A DNA stretch of 64,000 nt from an uncultured Collinsella sp. (GCA_958370325.1 CATXJW010000009.1:1-64000); one strand, 5' to 3'; shown: positions 8,170 through 18,114, counted from the first letter of the stretch. Notes: generated by a model not told the origin, from the sequence alone. Translations and numbers: made by a program.

Positions 8170-9771
8170 ATGAACCAGATACTTCTCTTTATCGGCCTCG
8201 TCATCATTTTGTGCCTGACCATCAAACCCGTCGGCAAAAAGCTCCCCTTCCCCACCCTGCTCATCTTTATCGCGCTGGGCATGCTGCTGGGTGTCAACGG
8301 CCCGGCGCACATCGACTTTAGCGACTACGCGCTTACCGAAACCGTCTGCAGCACGGCGTTGCTGTTCATCATGTTCTACGGCGGTTTTAACACCAACATC
8401 GACCGCGCCAAACCCGTCGCCGCGCCCGCAGTGCTGCTGAGCACCCTCGGCGTTATCGCCACCGCCGGCATCACGGGAGCCTTTGCGCACTTCGTACTGG
8501 GCTTCGACTGGATCGGCGGCCTGCTGCTGGGCTCGGTCGTGGCGTCGACCGATGCGGCAAGCGTCTTTAGCGTGCTGCGCGAGCACAGTCTGTCACTGAG
8601 GGACGGGACCGACTCGCTGCTCGAGGTCGAATCGGGCTCCAACGACCCCGTCGCCTACATGCTCACCGCGGTACTCGCCACCCTCGCGGCGGGTGGCAAC
8701 ATCGACATCCCCGTGCTACTGGCCAAGCAGATCATCCTGGGTGTGGGGCTGGGCCTTGCCATCGGCTGGACATCCAGCCGCTTGATTGAACGCGCACACG
8801 CAACGGCCGAGGGTGCGCAGACCATCTTTTTGTTCGCCGTGGCGATCGTCGCCTACGCGCTGCCGAGCTATCTGGGCGGCAACGGCTTTTTGGCCGTATA
8901 CCTGGCAGGCATTGTGCTGGGTGCGAGCGACATCACCGGCAAGGTCGAGATGGCGCACTTCTTCGATACCCTCACCGAGATGGCCGAAATGACCATCTTC
9001 TTTTTGCTCGGCCTGCTCGTGACGCCCGCACGCCTGCCGCAAATGCTGCTACCGGGCCTGGCACTCATGGCGTTTATGCTCTTTGTGAGCCGCCCCATCG
9101 CCGTCGGCCTGCTGTTAGCGCCGTTTAGGACCAACCCTCGCCAGGTCGCGCTCGTAAGCTGGGCGGGCCTGCGCGGCGCGGCCTCGGTCGTATTTAGCCT
9201 CTTTGCCGTGGTGGCCGGCGTTCCCGGTGGGCACGACCTGTTTGACCTTGTCTTTGTGATTGCCGTGTCGAGCATTGTGGTGCAGGGCTCGCTGCTGCCG
9301 ACGGTGGCAAAGAAGCTCGACATGATTGACGCGGAAGGCGACGTGCGCCGCACGTTTAACGATTACCGTGACGAGGACGGCATGTCGTTCGTCAAGCTCA
9401 AGGTGGGCGCTGAACATCCGTTTGCCGGTCGCTCGCTCGCCGATATTGGCAGCGCCACGGACATGCTGGTTGTCTTGGTACTGCGCGATGGCGCGCACCC
9501 GGTGTTGCCCAACGGCGATACCGTAATTGAAGAAGGCGACCTTCTGGTTATGGCCGCGCCGACGTTTGAAGAGCGTGCCGAGGTTACGCTGCGCGAGGTC
9601 ACCGTGACGCCCCACGGTCGCCTGGCCGGCCAGCGCCTGCGCGATGTGCCGCAGGGCAAGCATCCCTTTATCGTCGTGATGCTCAAACGCGACGGCCAAA
9701 CGATCATCCCCGACGGCAACACCCTCATATACGCCGGCGACGAAGCCGTCATCGCCACCCTGGCGTCGTAG
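8170..9771 (+). CDS. CPA1-type potassium/proton antiporter with TrkA-C domains (CvrA/NhaP2-like)
   Basis: The 533-residue protein has about twelve membrane helices (residues 1-385) with cation/proton antiporter signatures ASTDAASVF and ESGSNDPVAYML, where the Asp residues take part in ion exchange. A cytoplasmic tail (about 400-533) contains two RCK C-terminal-like segments, seen in LKVGAEHPFAGRSLADIG and GRLAGQRLRDV. The family exports K+ or Na+ in exchange for protons and helps with osmotic and pH balance. It ends at a perfect inverted repeat shared with the convergent BREX-linked operon. Confidence 0.92.
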   Translation: MNQILLFIGLVIILCLTIKPVGKKLPFPTLLIFIALGMLLGVNGPAHIDFSDYALTETVCSTALLFIMFYGGFNTNIDRAKPVAAPAVLLSTLGVIATAGITGAFAHFVLGFDWIGGLLLGSVVASTDAASVFSVLREHSLSLRDGTDSLLEVESGSNDPVAYMLTAVLATLAAGGNIDIPVLLAKQIILGVGLGLAIGWTSSRLIERAHATAEGAQTIFLFAVAIVAYALPSYLGGNGFLAVYLAGIVLGASDITGKVEMAHFFDTLTEMAEMTIFFLLGLLVTPARLPQMLLPGLALMAFMLFVSRPIAVGLLLAPFRTNPRQVALVSWAGLRGAASVVFSLFAVVAGVPGGHDLFDLVFVIAVSSIVVQGSLLPTVAKKLDMIDAEGDVRRTFNDYRDEDGMSFVKLKVGAEHPFAGRSLADIGSATDMLVVLVLRDGAHPVLPNGDTVIEEGDLLVMAAPTFEERAEVTLREVTVTPHGRLAGQRLRDVPQGKHPFIVVMLKRDGQTIIPDGNTLIYAGDEAVIATLAS

Positions 9772-9784
9772 CCGTCCCCACCCG

Positions 9785-9855
9785 TAAGTTGCGGTGAAAT
9801 AGGGATTGAATAGACCTCTGAACAGCCATTTCAGTCTCTATTTCACCGCAACTTA
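9785..9855. terminator. Long inverted repeat between convergent genes, probable bidirectional terminator
   Basis: Perfect 18-bp arms (TAAGTTGCGGTGAAATAG at 9785-9802 and its complement at 9838-9855) enclose a 35-bp loop. The position between convergent transcription units suits termination in both directions, although no U-run follows the arms. Confidence 0.6.
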
Positions 9856-9886
9856 TTGAGGGAAAGGGGTTGAAGTTCAATCGCGG

Positions 9887-10111
9887 CTACCAGTCCTCGT
9901 CTGCGCCGTAGTCATCGTCCGCGTCATCGTCGACGGCAAAGTCTCGGAGGTCGAGGCCTTCGCGTTCGGCTCGGGCTAGGAGCTCTTGGGGCGACTCGTC
10001 CTCGATATCCACCACGTCGAGCATAGCGGCCGAAAAGCCCACGCCCGCCGCACTCCCTGCGCGGTCGAGTAGGCCCTCGCGCAGCTGATCGACATCGACT
10101 TCGATTTTCAT
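9887..10111 (-). CDS. Small acidic protein, last gene of the BREX-linked operon
   Basis: I do not recognise this 74-residue protein. It starts at an ATG with an ideal GGGAGG site 8 bases upstream, in preference to an in-frame TTG six codons earlier. The sequence is strongly acidic, ending with a run of Asp and Glu (DDDADDDYGADEDW). The acidity recalls DNA-mimic proteins, but that is speculation. It follows the 454-residue gene by 27 bp and so belongs to the same transcript. Confidence 0.7.
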   Translation of the reverse strand: MKIEVDVDQLREGLLDRAGSAAGVGFSAAMLDVVDIEDESPQELLARAEREGLDLRDFAVDDDADDDYGADEDW

Positions 10112-10138
10112 GGTGAAACCTCCCGCCAAACCAGGCCC

Positions 10139-11503
10139 TTACTCGTCAGTGCCGAGCGCATCCACGGCAGCGACAAAAGCCTCAACCTGCTTGTCGTCCA
10201 TCTGCGTGGCCAAACGGCCCACGGGTTCATCGTAGGCGAACTGCACCTTATCGATAAAGCAATCCCAAGCACGCACGTCCACACGCACGGCTACCTCGCA
10301 ATACTGGCTGAGCTTTTTGAGTCCATACCAAAACGCATTCACATGGCGCGCAGGGTCCTCATCCAGCACACCATCGTAGCGACGCCCATTGAACTCGCGC
10401 ATGCGTGCCACGGCAACCTCGAGCGAGTCGCCGCCCTCAGCCGAGGCCTCATCCACAAGCTCGGGAATCGCGACCTCACGCCGAACATCATGCCTGGTAG
10501 CGCCATCGTACTCGCCCACCAGCACGTCTTCGTCAAGCCAGGAATCGTAGTCTAAATAGCTCGAGCCCCGGCAAATCCCATGCGGTGAGCCAGAGCCAAA
10601 CGCACAGAATAAACCGCCGTCGGCAACAACACGACGGTAGGTAGCAAACGACTTCTTAACCTGAACGAGCAACTCGGAAAGCTCCCCGGTATCGCACGCC
10701 GTCTCGCACGCAACGCATGCAAACTCGGGCAACGATACCGGCTCCACCGTGTTCCTCGCAACGCGGACGGCGCGCTCCGCCCGATATGCCTGCGCCGCCA
10801 AGCGCGCTCGCTGCGCAGCGCCGCGCACGTTGGTAAGTTCACGCTCCAACGCCACGTCACCAGCTACATCGCCAGCCATATCGCCCGTAAACCCGTCAGC
10901 ACTCTGCGGTCCCGTCGCACTCAGCTCGGACTCAAACGTCGCCGTGATCATACCCGCAAGGTCCGTCGCGTCGGCGGCACAGCGCATCTGCTCCAGCTGC
11001 GTACACAGCAGGTCGGCATCCAAGGGCACGGCATCCACAACGTGCACGTCACTCAAACGCGCCACGCCCTGCAACACCAAAGCCCCCGCGGCATCGTACG
11101 CCGCACGAACCCTGGCCGTCGTATTGGCCCGCAGCTTTACCTCGATAAACGCAAGCGTCTGCTCCAAACGAGCCAGCAGCTCGGCCTTGTCCTCCATGCG
11201 CAAATAGGCAGCATAGCGGCGCTCCAACTGCAGCGGGCCCACAACACCCGCCTGCTTGCGAGCGCGTGCAAGCGCAGCGCTCTCAACGCGGCGCACGTAC
11301 CCGTCAACAGCCCGCACGGCAGACTCGCGCGCAGCGTGCTCGGCAGCCTCGACACCCCTAAGCACGCCCAGCAGCTCGCGGGAGCGCGCCTTGCGCGCCA
11401 ACTCCCCGCGATCATACTGCTCAAGCGCCGCCTGGCGCTTGGCCACCGATTCAAAGCCAAACAGCTCGTCGAGCAGATCACCAACAGAACGCTCGTCCGC
11501 CAT
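10139..11503 (-). CDS. Unrecognised BREX-linked protein with helical N-terminus
   Basis: The 454-residue protein is not from a family I know. The N-terminal half is Ala/Arg/Glu-rich and helical, with probable coiled coils up to about residue 250. A Cys cluster FACVACETAC lies near residue 266, followed by a globular part with FGSGSPHGICRG and a C-terminal block rich in aromatic residues (HVNAFWYGLKKLSQYCEV). Its ATG is preceded by GAGGAGG. It starts 70 bp after brxL on the same strand and is followed by the small acidic gene, so it looks like a BREX operon accessory. Function unknown. Confidence 0.75.
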   Translation of the reverse strand: MADERSVGDLLDELFGFESVAKRQAALEQYDRGELARKARSRELLGVLRGVEAAEHAARESAVRAVDGYVRRVESAALARARKQAGVVGPLQLERRYAAYLRMEDKAELLARLEQTLAFIEVKLRANTTARVRAAYDAAGALVLQGVARLSDVHVVDAVPLDADLLCTQLEQMRCAADATDLAGMITATFESELSATGPQSADGFTGDMAGDVAGDVALERELTNVRGAAQRARLAAQAYRAERAVRVARNTVEPVSLPEFACVACETACDTGELSELLVQVKKSFATYRRVVADGGLFCAFGSGSPHGICRGSSYLDYDSWLDEDVLVGEYDGATRHDVRREVAIPELVDEASAEGGDSLEVAVARMREFNGRRYDGVLDEDPARHVNAFWYGLKKLSQYCEVAVRVDVRAWDCFIDKVQFAYDEPVGRLATQMDDKQVEAFVAAVDALGTDE

Positions 11504-11573
11504 GGCAAGGCCTCCTCACGCACTACGCACTAACATGTTCGCGGAACGCCCGAGCACCGGACGCCCCGCACTC

Positions 11574-13922
11574 CTACAGATCCAGCGCCTTCTTCGCGGC
11601 GTCAACGGAATCGCCATCCATGTAGAACACCGGGCTCAAGCCCGAGATAATCTCGGACGAAACACTCTGTAGGCCCGCGATGGCGCTCAGCGGCAAAATC
11701 ACACGCTTAGCACCAGCATTTTTGGCCACGCGCATAATGTCCTCGAGCCCACGGATCTCGTCCATAGAACCCGACATGCGCAAGATTCCCGGAATCGCCA
11801 GCGCGGGCATCACCGGGCGGTTGCACGCCGCGGAGCACAGGCCCACAAACTCGGCGAGCGAAACCTCCTCGGACAGGCCCTTGCTCTGCAGGTCGTTGTA
11901 GAACAGTAGGTAGTCCTTGGAGCCAATGTGCATGCCCGGCGCCACGCGGTTCGCCAGATTCACAAAGTTGTCGAACGCGGCCTCCAGCGTATCGCGCACC
12001 GGCTTGTTAAAGGCCACGCCCTCGTGCTTAAACTTACACTCGCCGGCAACGGCCTTGTTCTCCAGCTTGTACACGGCAACCTCGCCGCCCTGCGACCTGC
12101 CCACGCCAAACACGTGGCCGGACAGCAGCGGCCCGTCGGGAATCAGCGTGTCCTCGCTCTGCTCGGGCACGCGCACCACGTGCACGTCCTGCGGGTTGTC
12201 GGCATCCATATAGCCCAGGTTGACGTCGATAAACTCGACGCCCGCCATAATCTTGAGCTGCTCCTTTACGCGGCGACGGCCCTCGATGGCGTAGTCCAGC
12301 AGCCAGCGCACGTCGTCCTTATCCATGGCCTCGTCGGGGAACAGCAGCTTGGCCAGACCGCTAAAGGTCTTGCGCACGGCAATCTCGTCGCGCTTGTTAA
12401 AGTCGCTGTTAAAGCGGAAGTACCGGTCGATATGGTGCGTAAAGTCCTTGCGGCGCATCTCCTTGCAAAACTCCGACAGGCAGTCGGTGATCAGGCCATA
12501 ATGCCCGGTCAGCAGGCTCGAGCGCATCTTGGGAATCTCCCAGCCCGGCAGGTAGCAATGGATTCGGTCGAAGAAGGCCGAATCGTTGTTAAACTCCGGC
12601 GGAAACGGATCAAACAGGTGCGTGGTCTTAAGGACGTTTTGCACGGTGTCGTTGATGTTGCCCTCAAAGACCATGGAGGCATCGGCGTTAATCTGATCGC
12701 GGCCGCGCGCATAGCTGCCGCTCGCCATGTAGTCCTTCATGATCTGCACGGCGTTGGTGTCCTTAAAGCGCATGCCGGCGACCTCATCGAACGTCACGCA
12801 ATCCCAGTGGCCCACCAGACCCACGCGGTCGGCCCGCATGGAGTTCATACGGCCGAACAGGTTGGCCGTGGTGGTCTGGCCACCCGAAAGCAAGATGGCG
12901 TAGGGCGAGACCTCTTTGTAGATATGGCTCTTGCCGGTGCCGCGGGGACCCAGCTCGCACAGGTTGTAGTTGCGCTCGATGAGCGGCACCATGCGCTCGA
13001 TAAAGTGCAGGCGCTCTTTCTCGGAAAGCTCGCTGGGCTCATAGCCAGCGGAGCGCAGCAGCATGTTGAGCCACTCGTCGCGCGTAAAGTACTGGCGCTC
13101 GTCAATCATGGCATCCAGGTCCAGATTGGGCATCTGGATGGGCGTGAGCGACGCCACACTAAACGGAGAGTCCTCGGGTCCGCGCTTTTTGCGCTTGGCC
13201 TTGGAACGGCGCGGGGCATCGTCGCCAAAGACCTCCATGCCAAACTCGTCTTCCTCATCAACAGGATGGCGATACTCGATGCTCATAATGCACCAAATGC
13301 CACCCTGCAGAATCTTGGAATAGTCGCGCACGTACTCGGCCGGCATCACAAACGGCTCGATGGTCAGATTGGCAAACGACGCCACATAGATGTCTTTGTA
13401 CTCGTCGAGCTTGGCCGTCACCTTATCGATGATGGTAAAGCGACCCAGTTCGCGAATCTTGGACTTAATGCGCTCGGACTCATCGGGACGCACGTAGTTA
13501 TCGGTGAGGATCCTGCGAATGCGGTCCAGGCCCTCTGCCACGGCTTCCTCGTCATCGGTCGAGCAGTACATGCCCAGCAGATACTCCAACACAAAGGTGG
13601 GCACGTTGGCACCGCGCTTCATAAAGGCCGTCAGGTCCTTGCGCACGATCTTACCGCCAAAATGCTCGAGCAGCTTACCGTCCAGCCCGTCCATGTCGTA
13701 GCCCTCATCCTCGGGAGCCTCGGCCGCAGCCTGGTCATAGCCATCGGTCGAGGATCCGTCCTCGGCGCCCGCCGCTGCCTCAGCGGGCGCAGCAGCGACC
13801 GGCTCCGGGGCAGACGCAGCGGTCTCAGCCTCCGGGGCCTCCACGGGCGTCACATCCTCCGCAGGCGCATCCGCATCAATCGAGGGGACTTCCCACAGAT
13901 CGTCGTCATGGCTATCAAACAT
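11574..13922 (-). CDS. brxL: BREX Lon-like ATPase/protease BrxL
   Basis: BrxL is the Lon-related AAA+ protein of type 1 BREX phage defence. After an unusual acidic, Ala/Pro/Glu-rich extension (residues 1-80), the typical family start appears (LEHFGGKIVRKDLTAFMKRGANVPTF is where homologs begin). Walker A GPRGTGKS is near residue 324 and Walker B TFDEVAGMRF near 379. The C-terminal domain has the Lon-like segment NAGAKRVILP with its Lys; I cannot point to the catalytic Ser with confidence. The ATG at 13922 has AGGAGTG upstream, 12 bp after the end of pglZ. At 782 residues it is longer than usual because of the extension. Confidence 0.92.
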   Translation of the reverse strand: MFDSHDDDLWEVPSIDADAPAEDVTPVEAPEAETAASAPEPVAAAPAEAAAGAEDGSSTDGYDQAAAEAPEDEGYDMDGLDGKLLEHFGGKIVRKDLTAFMKRGANVPTFVLEYLLGMYCSTDDEEAVAEGLDRIRRILTDNYVRPDESERIKSKIRELGRFTIIDKVTAKLDEYKDIYVASFANLTIEPFVMPAEYVRDYSKILQGGIWCIMSIEYRHPVDEEDEFGMEVFGDDAPRRSKAKRKKRGPEDSPFSVASLTPIQMPNLDLDAMIDERQYFTRDEWLNMLLRSAGYEPSELSEKERLHFIERMVPLIERNYNLCELGPRGTGKSHIYKEVSPYAILLSGGQTTTANLFGRMNSMRADRVGLVGHWDCVTFDEVAGMRFKDTNAVQIMKDYMASGSYARGRDQINADASMVFEGNINDTVQNVLKTTHLFDPFPPEFNNDSAFFDRIHCYLPGWEIPKMRSSLLTGHYGLITDCLSEFCKEMRRKDFTHHIDRYFRFNSDFNKRDEIAVRKTFSGLAKLLFPDEAMDKDDVRWLLDYAIEGRRRVKEQLKIMAGVEFIDVNLGYMDADNPQDVHVVRVPEQSEDTLIPDGPLLSGHVFGVGRSQGGEVAVYKLENKAVAGECKFKHEGVAFNKPVRDTLEAAFDNFVNLANRVAPGMHIGSKDYLLFYNDLQSKGLSEEVSLAEFVGLCSAACNRPVMPALAIPGILRMSGSMDEIRGLEDIMRVAKNAGAKRVILPLSAIAGLQSVSSEIISGLSPVFYMDGDSVDAAKKALDL

Positions 13923-13933
13923 AGGGCACACTC

Positions 13934-16615
13934 CTAAAAACCAAAGTCAGCAACAGGGGCAAACGAGACGGCGATGGTATACGTCTCGCGCCAAACGATC
14001 TTGCCCGACTGGGCATCACGACAAACCAGCAAATGGGACGAGCCGGACCCAAACGACACGCCCGCCTTAAGCGTAAAGCGAGCCTCGACCACACGGTCCT
14101 GCGGATTGGGCGAGGTCATGTCCGCATGCACGCGGGCAACGTCGCTCACCTCGTTGCCGGTCTCATCGGTAAACACCAGCTCGTACTCGCACGGCAGCAC
14201 CTTGCCCGTAGCGGCCTCCTCCTGCAGCAACTTAATGCCAAACAGCGAGTTGGTAACGCGGCGGCTCTCGCTCAGCACGCGCAGCTTCGCAGTCTGCGTG
14301 TCGACAAATTCCTTTGAAGACGCGCTCAGGCGGCGATACCCGACCACCGGCACCACGAGCTCCTGCAGGCTCACGCCGCCATGCACGTAACGCTTGGTAC
14401 CGCCGGGGCGCTTGTAGTGCACGATCCCGCGCGGGGCCAAGCCAACGTAGCCGCCACCCGGAGCCATACGATCCATGTTCATGGCCAAATACGGGCTACC
14501 GTCCGCACCGTTGGCGATATCGGCCAAGGCGTCGCCCTGAGCGACTACCGCATGGCGTTTGCCAAACAGCACTGGGTCGTCGGGCAGGTCGTTCTTGCCC
14601 AGGAACAAACATTCCGGCAGCTCGTTGGCCGTAAACAAAAAGCCATGGTCGGACGTAATCGTCACGCGGGCGCCCGGCACGTCGGTGCACACGCGCTTGG
14701 CGATCGAGACCAGCTCGTCCACGCTCTCGGCGCACGCATCGAACACGTCGCTTTCGGTGGCGAGTTTCTCCCCCGTCGCGTCGATCTTGTTGTGATACAG
14801 GTACACGATCTCGCTGGACTTGAGCAGTTCCTTGCGTTCGACGGCAGACATGTCCAGATACACCGCGGCACTCAAGGCGCGACCCGCAGGCGCGGCCTTC
14901 TGCAGCACCGCCTGGCGCTCGACCGTAGAACCCGTGGGCATGCCATCGAGCAGCACGGCGCCAGTTTCCATGTTGAGCGTCATGGCCTGATGCGGCAACA
15001 GCGCCGGCATGCCCATCTCGGTAATAGAGGGAAACATCGCCTGCACGCTGCCCATACGCACCTCGCCGCCGCGCTCGCGCTCCAAAGCGGCAGCCACGTC
15101 CTGCGCCACCTCGTACCGCAGCGCATCGCTAATCAGGACCACCTTGGCCTTAGCGCTGCCGGTATATGTGGGCAGCGTCTCCCAATAGAACAGGTCTTGG
15201 CGAGCGATACCCTCAACATAGCCGGCATCGCGCCACTGCGCCTGAGCGGCATTGGCCCAGCACGCGTTGCTCTCGGTCAGATACCAGTTAACGTAGTTAT
15301 TCTCGGCCCATTCGACCGCGCGTCGCTCGGGCTCCTCCAACAGGTCGACGCCGCGCAGCTTGCAGCGCTCGTTAGCCTGACGCAGCGCGCGATATGCCGC
15401 ATCCATGCGCCACCAATCTGTGGTATAGGCCTCCCACACCTCGGCCGCCTGGGCAATGTGGAATCCGCCCGCATGGTCGCGCTTAAAGGCCGCCATGTCG
15501 GCCAGCGCCAAAAGCACCTGGTAATAGCAGGCAACATCGTCGTACCAGCACAGGTCGCGACGGGCCGCGGCAACACGACGAGCCTCGTCAACGCGATCGG
15601 CGCCCTGCGCCAGCGAGGTGAGCAGGTCGCTCAAAATGGCCTCGTCAACGCACGGGAATACATCCAGGCGCAGCAGATCGTCGGTAGGCAGAGCACCAAA
15701 CACATGGCGCAGGCCGCACGCGTCCTGGACCAGCTCGCAAATCTCGCGCAGATCATCAGACGCCGCAGCATCGCCCGCCCATTCGCGGACAACGGCAATG
15801 CAATACGGCGCATAGGCAGGCGCAATATGATTGGAGAGCTTTTGCAGCGCGGAGGCCGGCACCAACGAGGCCGCGGCCGTCAGCAGCACATGGGCGGCAA
15901 AATCCTGCAGCGAATCGCGCTCGAACAGCGCACCCTCAAAGCCCGTGCGCTGACGCAAAAAGGCAGCAAGGCTGTCGGCGGCCTCAAACTTTTGTGCCAG
16001 CTCCGACAGCGCCTCCGGGCCATCGTGCAGCAGCTTAGTCAGGCACGCACGCACAATAAACGGCATGGTGGCAGCACTGGGGTCCGAACCGCCAAACATG
16101 GCAGCCAGCAGGCCCAGCTCAACATCGGCCGCGCACGCGGGCGCGGGCATGCACTTAGAAAACTTGGCAACGCGGCCCTTAGCGGCAAAGAACGACTTGT
16201 GCGCCTGCAAAGCCTTGCGAATATCCCTCGCGTTGGAGGCGCCCAGCTGATCGGCCAGCAGCGACAGATAGTCCGCCGAGAACTGATCGGCGTACAGCTC
16301 AACATCGGCCAGCCAATCGCCCTCAAGTCCACCACGCCCCTGTTGGCGATACACCAGCATGTCGCTCGTGGTGTCCTCGCGGGCGATAAGGCGCTTGACC
16401 TCAAACATATGCCCGTCGCAAGCTTCCACAAAGCGCACCGGACGCGGCAGGCGCTGCTCTACCGCTTCGCCAAAGCCGCCCTCGGCAAGCTCGGCAAACG
16501 TGGCGGCAAACTCGCCCTCCGCGTCGTGCCACACCACCACGCGGCGCTCGCGGCAATCGGGCAGCGGCTGTTCAAAGCGCGCCGCCAGCTCTTCAATTAC
16601 ATCGAACTTTGCCAT
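13934..16615 (-). CDS. pglZ: BREX alkaline phosphatase-superfamily protein PglZ
   Basis: PglZ is the signature protein of BREX/Pgl systems, an alkaline-phosphatase-fold protein needed for both defence and host DNA methylation in type 1 systems. The 893-residue product has metal-site motifs ISDALRYEVAQ near residue 490 and TSDHGFLFT near 653, with the N-terminal region typical of BREX-1 members (RRVVVWHDAEGEF). The reading frame is intact. It is followed directly by brxL and preceded by the C-terminal half of pglX, in the standard BREX-1 order. Confidence 0.94.
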   Translation of the reverse strand: MAKFDVIEELAARFEQPLPDCRERRVVVWHDAEGEFAATFAELAEGGFGEAVEQRLPRPVRFVEACDGHMFEVKRLIAREDTTSDMLVYRQQGRGGLEGDWLADVELYADQFSADYLSLLADQLGASNARDIRKALQAHKSFFAAKGRVAKFSKCMPAPACAADVELGLLAAMFGGSDPSAATMPFIVRACLTKLLHDGPEALSELAQKFEAADSLAAFLRQRTGFEGALFERDSLQDFAAHVLLTAAASLVPASALQKLSNHIAPAYAPYCIAVVREWAGDAAASDDLREICELVQDACGLRHVFGALPTDDLLRLDVFPCVDEAILSDLLTSLAQGADRVDEARRVAAARRDLCWYDDVACYYQVLLALADMAAFKRDHAGGFHIAQAAEVWEAYTTDWWRMDAAYRALRQANERCKLRGVDLLEEPERRAVEWAENNYVNWYLTESNACWANAAQAQWRDAGYVEGIARQDLFYWETLPTYTGSAKAKVVLISDALRYEVAQDVAAALERERGGEVRMGSVQAMFPSITEMGMPALLPHQAMTLNMETGAVLLDGMPTGSTVERQAVLQKAAPAGRALSAAVYLDMSAVERKELLKSSEIVYLYHNKIDATGEKLATESDVFDACAESVDELVSIAKRVCTDVPGARVTITSDHGFLFTANELPECLFLGKNDLPDDPVLFGKRHAVVAQGDALADIANGADGSPYLAMNMDRMAPGGGYVGLAPRGIVHYKRPGGTKRYVHGGVSLQELVVPVVGYRRLSASSKEFVDTQTAKLRVLSESRRVTNSLFGIKLLQEEAATGKVLPCEYELVFTDETGNEVSDVARVHADMTSPNPQDRVVEARFTLKAGVSFGSGSSHLLVCRDAQSGKIVWRETYTIAVSFAPVADFGF

Positions 16616-16675
16616 CTAACAATCCCACTGTCATACCGGTCAAAACAATTCGCGTAACGCGTAATCACGTGTGCA

Positions 16676-17644
16676 TTATTTTATCTTTGCCAGCACATCC
16701 TGGAACTTGGCATAGTTGACCTTAACGCCGTCGTCCAGATCGATCTTGATCATCTGGTCGGCCAGGTGATGCAGCTTTTCCTCGTAGGCAACGGTCTCGG
16801 TCAGCTGATCCTTGAGCTTTTTGATGCGCTTAGTCAGCGCGACCTTCTCGCCGCGCTCCGCCGTGGCCAGCGCGTCCTCGGCGTCAGCGATCTGCGAGCG
16901 ATAGCGCTCCTGCTGCTCGTGCACATAGTCGGTACGGATGCGCGCCAGCAGATCGGGCGTATAGCGGTGCATGTAGACCAGGGCCATAAAGCCGTTCTTT
17001 TTGCCCGAGTCGAACAGCCAGTAGATGGGACGTTTCTTGTAGGTCTGGCAGTGATCCTTAAAGAAGTCCTTCAAAAAGTAGGTGCGGATCACCTCGCGCG
17101 AGGTGCCCTTGCCGCCGAGCGCCTCGGCAATAAAGGCCAGGTTCTGCTCGAGCGTCTCCTCGCCATATACAGCGCGCACAAAGTCGATAAAGTAGCGCAC
17201 GATGTCGTCGTCAAAGTACTCGTCGTCGGTAATGGGCAGCACGTTGTCGCCATCGGGCATAAAAGTCACGTGATCGGGATCGGGCATCTTGGCCAGGTAG
17301 TCGTTGACCGTGGCGCCCTGGTCGGCCAGGACCAGGCCGTCGACATCGAGCGAGTAGCGGCCAAACATGCAGCCCACGGCATAGCTTATGAGCGAGGTGA
17401 TCTCGTCGCGCTTGGTGCGCACGTACTTGTTGCCCTTGTAGCTCTCGGGGATCTCGTCGGCGGTATCGAAGATGCGCGCCACCGATACGTACTTGTCCTC
17501 GACCTCGATGGGCACCTCGCCCTCCATGTTGTAGATCTTGGCAAAGATTCGGTTGAGCTCTTCCTCGTTAGCGCGAAGCTGCTCAAAGCGAGCATTGACC
17601 TCGGCTTTGCGAGTCTCGTATTTATCGGCGAGCAACGTTGCCAT
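16676..17644 (-). CDS. pglX: PglX C-terminal half (detached)
   Basis: This 322-residue product matches the C-terminal third of BREX-1 PglX methyltransferases: the block ANEEELNRIFAKIY near residues 25-38, then VEDKYVSV and SFISYAVGCMFGRYSLD-like sequence (here LISYAVGCMFGRYSLDVDG). No methylase motif is present. The rest of PglX is encoded at 19782-22286; together they total 1156 residues, close to a full-length PglX. The ATG at 17644 lies where homology begins; an in-frame TTG at 17683 adds 13 unrelated residues. A possible promoter (TTGGCT, 17 bp, TGTAAT) lies upstream near 17780-17810. It may supply the missing domain in trans or be a remnant. Confidence 0.85.
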   Translation of the reverse strand: MATLLADKYETRKAEVNARFEQLRANEEELNRIFAKIYNMEGEVPIEVEDKYVSVARIFDTADEIPESYKGNKYVRTKRDEITSLISYAVGCMFGRYSLDVDGLVLADQGATVNDYLAKMPDPDHVTFMPDGDNVLPITDDEYFDDDIVRYFIDFVRAVYGEETLEQNLAFIAEALGGKGTSREVIRTYFLKDFFKDHCQTYKKRPIYWLFDSGKKNGFMALVYMHRYTPDLLARIRTDYVHEQQERYRSQIADAEDALATAERGEKVALTKRIKKLKDQLTETVAYEEKLHHLADQMIKIDLDDGVKVNYAKFQDVLAKIK

Positions 17645-17841
17645 ATCCCTATCCCATCCAATCAGGACCGATTTAAAGCCCAATAAAACTAGCTAAGTCA
17701 ACATAGACAAGTCTACCCGACAGCAAAGCTTATAGCGCCCTATGCAGAGCATTCTCAGGCACCATTTTGAGAGTACGCCCATTACAGGCGAACCCCGCTT
17801 TGCAGCCAATATGTATTAACTTACTCCACCAGCTCCACCAT

Positions 17842-17855
17842 TTGTTGAGCAACAA
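17842..17855. promoter_or_regulatory. Palindrome TTGTTG-AG-CAACAA, possible operator
   Basis: A perfect 6-2-6 palindrome upstream of the detached pglX half, in a 330-bp stretch (17645-17971) with no gene. The same palindrome, differing only in one spacer base, lies at 35963-35976 upstream of the 1560-residue gene. This suggests one regulator for both transcription starts. Confidence 0.5.
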
Positions 17856-17971
17856 GTGCGAGCGGTAGCCATAACGCCACGACCGCAGCAAGCGGTTCAA
17901 AGCAACACGAACGAGCGCGTCCCCACCATCTCATGCCAAAAGTCTGTCGTTATCCTAAAACCGCAGGCAGA

Positions 17972-18000
17972 TTGACGAACATGTGTTTGGTCATTATAAT
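17972..18000 (+). promoter_or_regulatory. Near-consensus sigma-70 promoter
   Basis: TTGACG at 17972-17977, 17-bp spacer, TATAAT at 17995-18000. A transcript would begin near 18007, just before the hairpin element preceding the DUF3800 gene. Confidence 0.75.
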
Positions 18001-18006
18001 TTCTAC

Positions 18007-18100
18007 TTGAATAGACTCCTCGTCTCGTGGTATAAATGGTTTGCGTTCCTTTATGGAGGGCAGTCAAGGGCCGGGGGATCCCCCCGGCATTTTTGTTTTT
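18007..18100 (+). ncRNA. Hairpin RNA element upstream of DUF3800 gene, copy 1
   Basis: From the promoter above, a short RNA would carry a small hairpin (TTCCT...AGGG near 18046) and then GCCGGGGG-ATC-CCCCCGGC at 18070-18088 followed by ATTTTTGTTTTT, which looks like an intrinsic terminator. It ends 14 bp before the DUF3800 start codon. I recall a published group of 'DUF3800 RNA motifs' found near such genes; whether this one matches cannot be verified here. Confidence 0.6.
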
Positions 18101-18114
18101 AGGGAGACTGCATC

